A DNA stretch of 54,326 bases, from positions 1 to 54,326 of the forward strand of contig NZ_FOLC01000028.1 of assembly GCF_900112135.1 (NCBI RefSeq), in the 5' to 3' direction. The position numbers and the translations under genes are program-made. Each line of letters starts with the position of its first letter. Position 1 is the stretch's first letter. This DNA is from Collimonas sp. OK412 (GTDB taxonomy: Bacteria > Pseudomonadota > Gammaproteobacteria > Burkholderiales > Burkholderiaceae_D). The notes beneath the pieces were generated by a model. That model was given only the letters and a program-made list of their open reading frames with translations. It was not told where the DNA came from and made no database searches. Below, one piece after another: positions 34,981-43,168 of the stretch.

Positions 34981-35831
34981 GATAACTCCAGCAGCACGTC
35001 CGCGGCATTTGCAATGCGCGCCCCGCGTGCAGCCATATCCGCAATGAATTTCCGGTATTGTTCCTTGAACCCGGTCACCGGGCTCATGCAATCGGTAACC
35101 AGCACCAGTTTCCCCATATTTTCCGGGCCGAAATGGTCGGCGATGTGTTCGGTGGTGGCTTTGACGCAATGGCTGCCCGCTTCGCCGGTGATGTAGATGC
35201 AGTCGGCCTGGGCCAGGCTGTCCAGGAATGCCTGGTTCGATTGCGTCAGCACGTCGTCCGGGTCGGGCACCTCGGCCTGCACCGCGGAATAGTGCTCGGT
35301 CCACGGGTTGCTGCCTTTGCCGACCTTGCCGACGCTGCGCAGGGTCTGTTCTTCCCAGCGGTTGTAGGCGGCGCGCACATCGGCGTGGACATTGTGGCCC
35401 CATGAACCGATTTCGCAATGGACCGGCCACACCATCAGCCGGTAACGCCCTGCCGCTTCCAGCCGGTCCAGGTAATGCAATACCCGCGGCAATGCTGCGG
35501 GCAGCCGCGGCAGGTAGCTGCCGGCGCGCACTTCGGCTGCCGAGATCTGGGTGAACGGCGTAACTTCGTTGCCGGCTGCAGTGGTCCAGAATCCGGGATG
35601 GGCGATATCGAGCCGGTGGTGCGAATCGAGCGTGATGCTGATGGCGTCGATGCCGCCGCCGCCGCGGTTGATCAGGTCCGCCACGCGCAGCATGTCGGCG
35701 TGGGCGCCGGGCACCGGCAGCGCTGCCGCCATTTTGCCGCCGCCGGCCGGGTTATCGGGCAGGTAAGCGGCAGGCAGGTCGCAAAAATCGTTTTGCGGAT
35801 CGATGATCAATAGGTGCAGGTTGCGGCGCAT
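34974..35831 (-). CDS. Cysteine hydrolase, nicotinamidase/isochorismatase-like
   Basis: A 285-aa protein. Catalytic Asp11 is in 'LIIDPQNDF', metal-site residues are in 'DSHHRLDIAHPGFW' (Asp69, His71), and the nucleophile Cys is in 'EAGSHCVKATTEH'. The Asp and His metal site points to the nicotinamidase branch rather than metal-free isochorismatases. It is longer than the usual ~210 residues because of inserts around residues 100-180. GGAGAG precedes the start. It lies 40 nt downstream of the HAD gene and is probably co-transcribed with it. Confidence 0.88.
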   Translation of the reverse strand: MRRNLHLLIIDPQNDFCDLPAAYLPDNPAGGGKMAAALPVPGAHADMLRVADLINRGGGGIDAISITLDSHHRLDIAHPGFWTTAAGNEVTPFTQISAAEVRAGSYLPRLPAALPRVLHYLDRLEAAGRYRLMVWPVHCEIGSWGHNVHADVRAAYNRWEEQTLRSVGKVGKGSNPWTEHYSAVQAEVPDPDDVLTQSNQAFLDSLAQADCIYITGEAGSHCVKATTEHIADHFGPENMGKLVLVTDCMSPVTGFKEQYRKFIADMAARGARIANAADVLLELSQ

Positions 35832-35871
35832 CTGTCTCTCCGGTGCTGGCTGAACGGTTTGCCGGTTGCGC

Positions 35872-36351
35872 TTACAGCGCCGCCAGCATGGTTTTCAGTG
35901 CATCTTGCGTTGCCGGATCGCTCAGGCCCAGGCTGCCTTTGGTCTCCAGCAGGCGGTCGCGGCAAGCGGCCGGCCAGCCGAAGGCGTCGTCGTCCAGCGC
36001 CAGCCAGCTGGTCGGCTTGCGGCGTTCGACGTCGCGCCAGACCTGCATGCCGCGCGGCATGGTGTCGAATTCTGCAGGCGTCAGCTTGGGGTGGTGGAAG
36101 GTGGAGCCGATCACGCGTTCGCGCAGGCTCTCCGACAGCTCCTGCCGGGTAGCGTCGAAACCGAGCGCCCTGACCCAGCTGGTGGAGAGCACGATCTTGA
36201 CTTCCGGATAGGGCGCCAGCAATTCTTCCAGGATCGGCATCCATTCAAAGAATGCCCGGTCCGGGGTGGCGATGTAGAGGCCGCGCTGGCGGTTGCGGAT
36301 TACCTTGGCGTCATGCAGGACGCCGTTGTAGTCCAGGTAGAGAATTTTCAT
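35872..36351 (-). CDS. HAD domain protein of the 'Swiss army knife' RNA-repair type
   Basis: A 159-aa protein: 'KILYLDYNGVLHD' places Asp7 as the HAD nucleophile, but the +2 residue is Asn9 instead of Asp. 'KIVLSTSWV' gives the motif II Ser/Thr, and 'LALDDDAFGWP' the acidic motif IV. This pattern matches the HAD_SAK family, first noted in multi-domain RNA-repair proteins and otherwise stand-alone and uncharacterised. It is upstream of the cysteine hydrolase. Confidence 0.8.
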   Translation of the reverse strand: MKILYLDYNGVLHDAKVIRNRQRGLYIATPDRAFFEWMPILEELLAPYPEVKIVLSTSWVRALGFDATRQELSESLRERVIGSTFHHPKLTPAEFDTMPRGMQVWRDVERRKPTSWLALDDDAFGWPAACRDRLLETKGSLGLSDPATQDALKTMLAAL

Positions 36352-36369
36352 AAAACGTCAATTTTCAAA

Positions 36370-36391
36370 GTTGAATCGCAAGGTTGAATCG
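36370..36391 (+). repeat. Direct repeat GTTGAATCG x2
   Basis: Two copies (36370-36378 and 36383-36391) lie just upstream of the HAD gene start on the minus strand, within the 246-bp divergent spacer. This could be a regulator site. Nothing else stands out in the spacer. Confidence 0.4.
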
Positions 36392-36597
36392 AGATTTCGC
36401 TCTCGGATTGGCGGCAAAGGCGGGTCATGGCCGAATCATGCCAGGCACGGGAATGGCGCTATTAGACCATCAAGTTTACTCCAAGGGAATCGCGGCAGCC
36501 TCCGGATCCTGAGGCGGGCGGCAAAACAGCGCTCGGCCAGCAGGCTTAAAGCGCTGCGGATATACTCGAAAACCGCAAGCCGAACAAGGAAGTCGCT

Positions 36598-37605
36598 GTG
36601 ATCCCAATTTCAATTCTGGACCTGGTCCGCATCCGCCAAGGCAGCGATGCGCGCAACGCGCTCGACCATGCGCGCGATCTGGCGTTGCATGCCGAGGGCT
36701 GGAACTACCGCCGTTTCTGGATGGCGGAACATCATAATATGCGCGGCATCGCCAGCGCCGCCACCTCGGTGGCGATCGGCCATGTGGCGGCCGGCACCAG
36801 CACCATCCGGGTAGGCGCCGGCGGCGTCATGCTGCCGAACCACGCGCCGCTGGTGATTGCCGAACAGTTCGGCACGCTCGCCGCGCTGTTTCCCGGCCGT
36901 ATCGACCTCGGCCTGGGGCGCGCGCCTGGCACTGACCAGATCACCACGCGGGCGCTGCGGCGCGATCCGGCCAGCGCCGAATCGTTTCCGCAGGACGTGC
37001 TGGAGCTGCAGGCTTTCCTGGCGCCGGCCGAGCCGGACCAGCGCATCGTCGCCGTGCCCGGCCACGGCAGCAAGGTGCCGCTGTGGATCCTGGGATCGAG
37101 CACCTTCGGTTCCCGGCTGGCGGCGGAATTCGGGCTGCCCTACGCTTTTGCCTCGCATTTCGCGCCCGACTCGCTGGAAATGGCGCTGCAGCTGTACCGC
37201 GCCCAGTTCAAGCCGTCCGAACAGCAGGCCCGGCCGCATGCCATGGTCGGCGTCAACATCATCGCCGCCGACACCGACGCCGAAGCGCGCCGCCTGGCGA
37301 CTACCCAGCAGATGTCCTTCACCGACATGCATCGCGGCGTGCGCGGCCTGAGCAAGCCGCCTATCGACGATATCGAAACCTACTGGTCGCCGCTGGAAAA
37401 GGCGCAGGCTTCGCACATGCTGGCGTGTTCCATCATCGGTTCGCCGGAAACCGTGCGCGAAGGGCTGGAAAGATTCCTGCTGCGCACCGGCGCCGACGAG
37501 TTGATGATTGTCTCGGACATCTTCGAACACAAGGCGCGGCTGCACTCCTACGAGATCATCGCTGACGTGGCGCGCAGCGTGGAACCGATCCCGATGTCGC
37601 TCTGA
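36598..37605 (+). CDS. LLM class flavin-dependent oxidoreductase
   Basis: A 335-aa luciferase-like monooxygenase with GTG start, preceded by AAGGA at 36586-36590. Motifs: '[10 protein letters not shown]', '[23 protein letters not shown]', '[15 protein letters not shown]' and 'ASHFAPD', as in the MsnO8/YhbW group. It uses FMNH2 and oxygen on an unknown substrate. A PLP enzyme starts 2 nt after its stop, so they form an operon. Confidence 0.93.
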   Translation: MIPISILDLVRIRQGSDARNALDHARDLALHAEGWNYRRFWMAEHHNMRGIASAATSVAIGHVAAGTSTIRVGAGGVMLPNHAPLVIAEQFGTLAALFPGRIDLGLGRAPGTDQITTRALRRDPASAESFPQDVLELQAFLAPAEPDQRIVAVPGHGSKVPLWILGSSTFGSRLAAEFGLPYAFASHFAPDSLEMALQLYRAQFKPSEQQARPHAMVGVNIIAADTDAEARRLATTQQMSFTDMHRGVRGLSKPPIDDIETYWSPLEKAQASHMLACSIIGSPETVREGLERFLLRTGADELMIVSDIFEHKARLHSYEIIADVARSVEPIPMSL

Positions 37606-37606
37606 C

Positions 37607-38509
37607 GTGCAGCTGCCCGGCCTGCCTTCGCCCTGCCAGCTGCTGGAAAGCACGGCTTTCCTCGGACGCGAGATCTGGGTGAAGCGCGACGATCTGCTGC
37701 ATGGCGAGGTCTCGGGGAGTAAATTCCGCAAGCTCAAATACCAGCTATCGGCATTGCAAGGGAAGCCGGCAACGCTGGTCACCATGGGCGGCCCGTGGTC
37801 CAATCATTTGCATGCGCTGGCCCATGCCGCGGCCTTGGGCGGCTGGCCGGCCATCGGCCTGGTGCGCGGTGCGGCGGGGCTGGACAGCGCCACGCTGGAC
37901 GATTGCCGGCGCCTGGGCATGCGCATCCAGTTTGTATCGCGCGAGGATTACCGGCAGTTGCGCGAGGACCCGCAAGCCTGGCGCCGGCATATAGCTGCCG
38001 CCGGCGATAGCCATGTCTGGCTGCCCGAAGGCGGCAGCGCGCCGGCGGCCTTGCGCGGCGTCGCCGAGCTGGTGGATGAGCTGGCAACCGAGCTCCCTTT
38101 CAGTCCCGATGTGGTCATGGTCGCTTGCGGCACCGGCGCCACGTTGGCCGGCATCCTGGCCGGATTGCAGGGCCGGGGCCGGGTGATCGGCGTCGCGGTC
38201 TTGAAGAATGCCGGTTACCTGCATCAGGAGATAACCCGCTTGCTGCTGCAGGCGGGTTACCCTGCCTACCGGAATTACGAATTGATCACCGACGCCCATC
38301 ACGGCGGCTACGGCAAGGCGCCGCCCGAGCTGCGCCAGTTCTGCCGCGATTTTTCCCGGGAATTCGCGGTGCCGATAGAACCGGTTTATACGGGCAAGCT
38401 GTTTCACGCTCTCAGGCGCTTGCAACAGGCGCAGGCTTTTCGTCCTGGTGAGCGAGTGCTCGCTGTGCATACCGGAGGCATGCAAGGAGCGCGCGGGTTT
38501 GCCGGCTAG
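37607..38509 (+). CDS. PLP-dependent deaminase/desulfhydrase (ACC deaminase-like)
   Basis: A 300-aa fold-type II PLP enzyme read from GTG 37607, one base after the upstream TGA. 'VKRDDL', 'GSKFRKLKY' (Schiff-base Lys39) and 'MGGPWSNHLHALAHAA' match D-cysteine desulfhydrase/ACC deaminase relatives. 'CGTGATLAG' is the phosphate-binding loop. The exact substrate cannot be told. Translation is probably coupled to the luciferase-like gene. Confidence 0.88.
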   Translation: MQLPGLPSPCQLLESTAFLGREIWVKRDDLLHGEVSGSKFRKLKYQLSALQGKPATLVTMGGPWSNHLHALAHAAALGGWPAIGLVRGAAGLDSATLDDCRRLGMRIQFVSREDYRQLREDPQAWRRHIAAAGDSHVWLPEGGSAPAALRGVAELVDELATELPFSPDVVMVACGTGATLAGILAGLQGRGRVIGVAVLKNAGYLHQEITRLLLQAGYPAYRNYELITDAHHGGYGKAPPELRQFCRDFSREFAVPIEPVYTGKLFHALRRLQQAQAFRPGERVLAVHTGGMQGARGFAG

Positions 38510-38521
38510 CCCGGGTGGCAA

Positions 38522-38791
38522 TCAATAAATCGTATCCCGGCGCACCTGCTCGCGCGGCTGCACGGAGTCGATATAACCGATGTCGCGCAGCAGGTGGTCG
38601 CTCAGGTCGCGGATATTCAGCACATATCTTGCCTTCTCCTCGGCTGGCGGCGCTGCGGCAGGCTGTGGCGGGACCAGGCGTTGCTGCCACCAGCCGCCAG
38701 TGTTTTTAACGGCCTGGAACAGTCCACCCAGCAAGCCTTGCGGGCGTGGCAATGTTGTCGCGATTTGGTCCGGTGTCGATACGCAGTTCAT
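38522..38791 (-). CDS. Small protein with DUF1127-like C-terminus
   Basis: An 89-aa protein. The C-terminal 'VLNIRDLSDHLLRDIGYIDSV' matches the DUF1127 helix pair (L..LsD..LrDIG), known from small RNA- and phosphate-related regulators in other proteobacteria. The N-terminal half is Gln/Pro-rich and poorly conserved. It is divergent from a LysR gene. Confidence 0.7.
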   Translation of the reverse strand: MNCVSTPDQIATTLPRPQGLLGGLFQAVKNTGGWWQQRLVPPQPAAAPPAEEKARYVLNIRDLSDHLLRDIGYIDSVQPREQVRRDTIY

Positions 38792-38903
38792 GGCAAGCTC
38801 ACAAGTTGGTTGTAAGGAATATTCGCAGCGCTTTCAATACTGGTCAGAATATCGAACCACAGTCACTTAGGGAAACGACTTGTTCTAACCATCTTGGTCA
38901 GCT

Positions 38904-39866
38904 ATGCTTACCATCATGAGCCGACTCCCATTGCATACCCTGCCCGTCTTCCGCACCGCCGCCCGCCTGCAGAACCTGCGTGCCACCGCGGTCGAAATGC
39001 ACCTGACCCACAGCGCCGTCAGCCAGCAGATCGGCGTGCTCGAGCAGCAGCTCGGTTTCGCGCTGTTCGAGCGGCGCGGCCGCCGCATCGTGCTGAACCC
39101 GGCGGGCCAGGCGCTGCTGTGCAGCGTCGAATCGGCGCTGGCGCAGCTCGATGTCGGCGTGCTGGCTGCCGCCGCCACCGCCACCGGTGTCGCGCAGCGG
39201 CTGCGGCTGACGGTGATGCCGTCTTTCCTGCAACGCTGGCTGCTGCCGCGCATGCAGCGCTGGCGCGAGCGCCATCCCGATATCGCGCTGGAGCTGCACT
39301 CTTCGCAGCAGGTGATGGATCTGCAGCGCGACGGTTTTCACGCGGCGCTGCGCCAGGGGCGCGGCGGCTGGCCGGGGTTGAGCGATGAACGCCTGTTCGA
39401 CAGTCCGCTGGTGGTGGTGGCTTCGCCGGCCACTGCGCGCCGCCTGCAAGGAGGCGGCGCTGCCGCCTTGGTGCATGAGGCGCTGCTGGGCGATGCCGAC
39501 CAGTGGGATCTCTGGTTCAGCGAAAGCGGGCTGACAGTGAGGACCAATCCGGTGGCCAGTTTCAACGACGCCGGCCTGATGCTGCAGGCCGCTGAACAAG
39601 GCTTGGGGATTGCGCTGGGACGCGAATTCATGGTGGCCGACGCCTTGCGCGACGGCTTGCTGGTACAGCTGTCGGAACAACGGCTGGCGCCGGACGCCGA
39701 CTTCGCTTCTTACTTCCTGGTCTATCCGCCCGCATTGTGCGACTGGACGCCGCTGCAGGCTTTGCGCAGCTGGCTGCATGACGAGGTCTGCGCCCTGCAG
39801 ATGCCGGCTGTTGCGGCAGCGGAGGAATCGCCGCCGCCCGAGCGGCGCCGCAAGAAGGCGCCGTAG
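38904..39866 (+). CDS. LysR family transcriptional regulator (GcvA-like)
   Basis: A 320-aa protein. HTH: 'FRTAARLQNLRATAVEMHLTH', 'SQQIGVLEQQLGFALFERRG'. The effector domain lacks the last strand seen in longer members and ends in a Glu/Arg-rich tail. A second ATG at 38916 is an alternative start. The target is unclear; it is divergent from the DUF1127-like gene. Confidence 0.92.
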   Translation: MLTIMSRLPLHTLPVFRTAARLQNLRATAVEMHLTHSAVSQQIGVLEQQLGFALFERRGRRIVLNPAGQALLCSVESALAQLDVGVLAAAATATGVAQRLRLTVMPSFLQRWLLPRMQRWRERHPDIALELHSSQQVMDLQRDGFHAALRQGRGGWPGLSDERLFDSPLVVVASPATARRLQGGGAAALVHEALLGDADQWDLWFSESGLTVRTNPVASFNDAGLMLQAAEQGLGIALGREFMVADALRDGLLVQLSEQRLAPDADFASYFLVYPPALCDWTPLQALRSWLHDEVCALQMPAVAAAEESPPPERRRKKAP

Positions 39867-39915
39867 CGGAAATGGCAGCAGGTAAAATCATGGCTGTTGC
39901 AGATCCCCTCCTCGC

Positions 39916-40542
39916 ATGACGCCGCCGGACCACATCAAGCGCCTTGCATGTTCCAGGTGCCTGCGCCCGCAGCGCAGCTGCATCTGCGGCTGGATCACGC
40001 CGCTTGAACCCGCGGTTGAAGTATTGATCCTGCAGCACCCGCTGGAGGTCGCGAACGCCAAAAACAGCGCCCGCCTGCTGCAGCTGAGCTTGACCGGCAG
40101 CCGGTTGGTGGTCGGCGAGATATTTGAGGAGCAGGCATTGCGGGCGCTGCTTGATGCGTCGGCTGCCCGCCATTCCATCTTGCTGTACCCGGAAAGTCCC
40201 GATGACAAGGGATTGGGCTTGGCGACACCGCCCGCGCTGGACCAGGCCCTGCTGAATGCGCCGGCGCAATTGCGCCTGGTGGTGCTGGATGGCACCTGGC
40301 GCAAAAGCCGCAAGATGCTTTACCTGAATCCCTTGCTGCAGCAGCTGCCGCGGCTGTCGCTGCACAATCCGCCGGCATCGCGCTACCTGATCCGCAAGGC
40401 CCACGGCCCGGGGCAGCTGTCCACGCTGGAGGCGACTTGCCATGCCTTGATGCAGCTGGAGCAGGATGAGAGTAAATATCAATCCTTGCTGACAGCATTC
40501 AATGGATTTGTGGCACAACAAGCAGTTTATCGACAGTATTAA
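39916..40542 (+). CDS. tapT: tRNA-uridine aminocarboxypropyltransferase (DTW domain)
   Basis: A 208-aa protein with the zinc cysteines Cys12, Cys15, Cys22 and Cys24 ('CSRCLRPQRSCIC') and the DTW signature 'LVVLDGTWRKSRKM' (residues 121-134). TapT transfers an aminocarboxypropyl group from SAM to U47 of tRNA (acp3U). The end matches the family ('KAHGPGQLSTLEA'). It is the last ordinary gene before the defence island. Confidence 0.9.
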   Translation: MTPPDHIKRLACSRCLRPQRSCICGWITPLEPAVEVLILQHPLEVANAKNSARLLQLSLTGSRLVVGEIFEEQALRALLDASAARHSILLYPESPDDKGLGLATPPALDQALLNAPAQLRLVVLDGTWRKSRKMLYLNPLLQQLPRLSLHNPPASRYLIRKAHGPGQLSTLEATCHALMQLEQDESKYQSLLTAFNGFVAQQAVYRQY

Positions 40543-40560
40543 AACAATATCGAATGAGAT

Positions 40561-41403
40561 TTATTCGACATTGCGGCAAATATAATCCCCGTCAATTACC
40601 AATTCAATCCCAGTGATAAACCGGCTAGCATCTGAAACCAAGTACAAGATTCCAGCCGCAACATCTCCGGTGGCACCGATTCGCCGCATCGGATTGTACG
40701 ACGCCAGGTCATTCAACAATAATTCCGGACTGTTGGACTGACTCACAGTGGTCGTCAGTGCCGGCGCACGAATAAAACCCGGCTGAACTGAATTGACTCG
40801 AATGTTGCGTGCACCGTAATGTACAGCATCGGCCTTCGTCATTTTTCTGATAATCGACGCATTGAAACCCGCGGCTTCGTTCATATTACATACGCAGCTC
40901 ATCGATGACAGATTGACGATAGCGCCACCACCTGCGCGCTCCATTGCGCCAATCACCTGTACAGTGCAAAGCAGCGCGCCGTAGCTATCAACTTCTATCA
41001 ACGTTTCCCATTTATTCCGGGTTGGCGCTTGCGCAGACAGATCAATGCAATCTACACCAGCGCAATTGACCAGAATGTCGATACGGCCGAAATATGCCTC
41101 TACTTCACAAAATACTCGTTGCACGGCTACCTCGTCACTGACATCCAGCGGCCAGAAACGAATGCGGGTTCCGCTACGGTCCATGCTTTGTGCAAGTGTT
41201 TGGCCATCCTGTTCCAACACATCCAGCACGGCAACTTGGGCGCCAGCCGCAGCCAGCAGACGAGCAGTATGGGCTGCAATGTCGTGTGCTGCACCGGTGA
41301 CCACGGCGACTTTGCCTTTAAGAGAAAAATAATGCGAAAGTGGCATCAAATCGTAGGGCCAACAAGAAGACTGAGTCATATTTTGGTTCATCAATGCAAC
41401 CAT
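40561..41403 (-). CDS. Degenerate SDR-fold protein lacking catalytic Tyr and Lys
   Basis: A 280-aa protein collinear with classical SDRs but with a damaged cofactor loop ('TGAAHDIAAHTA' at 36-47 in place of TGxxxGIG). 'NCAG' replaces NNAG, and the YxxxK pair is Phe180 and Ile184. The rest of the fold is intact and not frameshifted ('RVNSVQPGFIRAPAL', 'FITGIELVIDGDY'), which argues for a retained non-enzymatic role, for example as a ligand-sensing regulator like NmrA. It is less GC-rich than neighbours. Starts at 41403, 41391 or 41346 are possible, since none has a strong ribosome site. It is divergent from the half-HsdS gene across a 35-bp perfect inverted repeat. Confidence 0.82.
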   Translation of the reverse strand: MVALMNQNMTQSSCWPYDLMPLSHYFSLKGKVAVVTGAAHDIAAHTARLLAAAGAQVAVLDVLEQDGQTLAQSMDRSGTRIRFWPLDVSDEVAVQRVFCEVEAYFGRIDILVNCAGVDCIDLSAQAPTRNKWETLIEVDSYGALLCTVQVIGAMERAGGGAIVNLSSMSCVCNMNEAAGFNASIIRKMTKADAVHYGARNIRVNSVQPGFIRAPALTTTVSQSNSPELLLNDLASYNPMRRIGATGDVAAGILYLVSDASRFITGIELVIDGDYICRNVE

Positions 41404-41425
41404 TTGGTAGACGGTATAATATTTA

Positions 41426-41460
41426 AATTAAATGCACCAATAAAGTTGGTGCATTTAATT
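41426..41460. repeat. Perfect 15-5-15 inverted repeat in a divergent promoter
   Basis: Arms AATTAAATGCACCAA (41426-41440) and TTGGTGCATTTAATT (41446-41460), spacer TAAAG. It lies over the predicted minus-strand promoter of the SDR-like gene (TTTATT, 17 nt, TATTAT) and just upstream of the plus-strand -35. A further half-site TTGGTGCAT is at 41519-41527, 2 nt before the half-HsdS start codon. No T-tract follows, so this is an operator rather than a terminator. Confidence 0.85.
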
Positions 41461-41473
41461 ATCAACATCCTAG

Positions 41474-41502
41474 TTGTAAAATTGGCTTATCGCAAGTAAA
41501 AT
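41474..41502 (+). promoter_or_regulatory. Promoter of the half-HsdS gene
   Basis: TTGTAA (41474-41479), 17 nt, TAAAAT (41497-41502). The predicted start is near 41509, about 20 nt before the ATG, and the TTGGTGCAT half-site falls within that leader. Confidence 0.6.
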
Positions 41503-41529
41503 CACAGCATCAACATGATTGGTGCATAA

Positions 41530-42108
41530 ATGTTAGGTCAATTACTTATGTTTGCTGAGGTTCGGGCCGGGCATCCCTTTCGAGGTAGCGTGCCGGAGGC
41601 TGCTGACGGTCCTGCGCTGGCGGTGCAGATGCGTGATATCAGTGTGGCCTCCGGTGTTAACTGGGGCACCGCGCTACGTACTCAGCCGCAAGGTCGCAAA
41701 CAACCAGATTGGCTGCGGTCTGGCGATATACTTTTCGTCGCCAAAGGCAGCCGCAATTTCGCGGTTTGCCTGGACGAGGTTCCGGTCCCGGCAGTTTGTT
41801 CGCAATATTTCTTTTTGATCCGCGTGCGTGACAGCAAGCAATTGCTGCCGGCGTTTCTTGCTTGGCAGATCAATCAGGCGCCAGCCCAGCGTTACTTCGA
41901 CAAGAACGCCGAAGGTACCGATCAGCTCAGCATTCGGCGCGCAGTGCTGGAAGGCTTGCCGATTGCGGTGCCGGCCATGACGCAACAACACACACTGATC
42001 CAATTGGATCAGTGTGTGCGCCAAGAGCGTCAACACTTAGAAAGTCTGATGCACAATCGTCAGCAGCAGATAGAAGCACTGTCAATGCAGCTACTGACCC
42101 GGCAATAA
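41530..42108 (+). CDS. Half-length HsdS-like specificity protein (single target domain)
   Basis: A 192-aa protein. Residues about 1-150 look like one target-recognition domain with the usual end 'SIRRAVLEGLPIAVP'. This is followed by the conserved 'QQxxLIQLDQ' start of a coiled-coil helix up to residue 190. Complete HsdS proteins have two such units, and the cluster's own full HsdS is 407 aa. A single unit can dimerise to give a bipartite, palindromic specificity, or modulate another S subunit. It has its own promoter and is separated from hsdM by the DUF3800 gene. A 30-bp perfect palindrome lies within its coding sequence. Confidence 0.78.
   Translation: MLGQLLMFAEVRAGHPFRGSVPEAADGPALAVQMRDISVASGVNWGTALRTQPQGRKQPDWLRSGDILFVAKGSRNFAVCLDEVPVPAVCSQYFFLIRVRDSKQLLPAFLAWQINQAPAQRYFDKNAEGTDQLSIRRAVLEGLPIAVPAMTQQHTLIQLDQCVRQERQHLESLMHNRQQQIEALSMQLLTRQ
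41989..42018. repeat. 30-bp perfect palindrome inside the half-HsdS gene
   Basis: Arms CACACACTGATCCAA (41989-42003) and TTGGATCAGTGTGTG (42004-42018) with no spacer. It encodes residues 154-163 at the junction of the target domain and coiled coil. The sequence does not recur in the full-length hsdS. It could form a cruciform or hairpin, or be a protein or recombinase target. Confidence 0.95.
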
Positions 42109-42176
42109 TTTAGGAAGCTATTCATTAAATTAATCGAGCGGACAAATAGCAGTAACAACTTAAAAAAAGACTAGGT

Positions 42177-43016
42177 ATGCAGATGAAACCAGCGAAAAAA
42201 TTAACGACACTTTTTTATATGGATGATTCCGGAACCAGGCATCCGGATCACGACGCGCCAGGCAGCCGCAATCGTGACTGGTTTGCATTGGGCGGCATTA
42301 TGATCAATGAGGAAGACAAAGAATCTGCCGAAACACTTATCATGGATTTCCGTGCGCGCTGGCCCGAGCTTGATGGCCGCCCATTTCATTCCCATGAGAT
42401 TCGGCGCAGGCAGGAGGGCTTTGCATGGCTAGCTGTGGCAGGTTCTCGCGCAGAACTGTTCATCTCCGAGTTATCCGCGCTGTTGCTGTCACTGCCGGTA
42501 GTAGGGGTGGCGTGCGTGATTGATCGCCAAGGCTATAACGATCGATACAAAGCACAATATGGGAAAGATAGATGGTTGCTGTGCAAAACCGCTTTTGCCG
42601 TGGCGATTGAACGGGCTGTAAAACAAGCGATCGTCAATGACCGCAGGTTGAAAATTTATGTAGAGAGGACTTCAAAAAAGACCGATACATTAATCAAGAG
42701 CTATTACCAAGAGATTAAGAAAAATGGGCTGTGGTTTGATTCCGAGCAATCATCTAAATACAAACCTGTTCTGGCAGAGCAATTCAATATGCTGCTGTAT
42801 GACTTCAAGACCAAAACCAAAGAGTCGTTACTTATGCAGATTGCGGACCTGTACCTGTGGCCCATGTGTATTGGCGGCTATCAACCGACAAATAAGGCTT
42901 ATATGGCATTGAAAGAAGCGGGAAAATTAATCGACTGTTGTCTTGCGGAAGAAGAATTGGCCGAGCGAGGGATCAAATATAGCTGCTTTGAAAATGTTGC
43001 AAAACGGACTGCCTGA
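42177..43016 (+). CDS. DUF3800 domain protein
   Basis: A 279-aa protein. 'FYMDDSGTRH' (acidic pair near residues 15-17), 'PFHSHEIR', 'YVERTSKKTD' and 'QIADLYLWPM' give the conserved Asp/His/Asp pattern of DUF3800, an RNase H-like fold predicted to act as a nuclease. DUF3800 genes are frequent in defence islands. It lies 68 nt after the half-HsdS gene and before hsdM. A hairpin with repeated CTCGGTT follows. Confidence 0.9.
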   Translation: MQMKPAKKLTTLFYMDDSGTRHPDHDAPGSRNRDWFALGGIMINEEDKESAETLIMDFRARWPELDGRPFHSHEIRRRQEGFAWLAVAGSRAELFISELSALLLSLPVVGVACVIDRQGYNDRYKAQYGKDRWLLCKTAFAVAIERAVKQAIVNDRRLKIYVERTSKKTDTLIKSYYQEIKKNGLWFDSEQSSKYKPVLAEQFNMLLYDFKTKTKESLLMQIADLYLWPMCIGGYQPTNKAYMALKEAGKLIDCCLAEEELAERGIKYSCFENVAKRTA

Positions 43017-43024
43017 AAACACAA

Positions 43025-43052
43025 AAACCGAGTTCCTCTCGGTTCTCGGTTT
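43025..43052 (+). other. Hairpin with alternative pairing between DUF3800 and hsdM
   Basis: AACCGAG (43026-43032) can pair with CTCGGTT at 43038-43044 or with CTCGGTTT at 43045-43052. The two mutually exclusive stems and the lack of a T-tract suggest an attenuator or operator for the hsdM operon rather than a plain terminator. Confidence 0.4.
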
Positions 43053-43168
43053 AAATATGCGGCCGGTTACTCCTCGACCTCGTAGGCTAAGCCCAAACAA
43101 ATAGTAACAAAGGCCCCGAACCTTTGCAAGTACACACTAATACCCATGAAATGAACGAGATAAAGCCA

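Noticed and set aside
33088-36351. A complete extracellular contractile injection system
   Set aside because: No sheath, tube, baseplate or AAA+ genes are present in the window; only the cargo-type domain is seen.
41426-41460. The 15-5-15 inverted repeat as a terminator
   Set aside because: There is no T-tract on either strand, and it lies between divergent promoters, so an operator is more likely.
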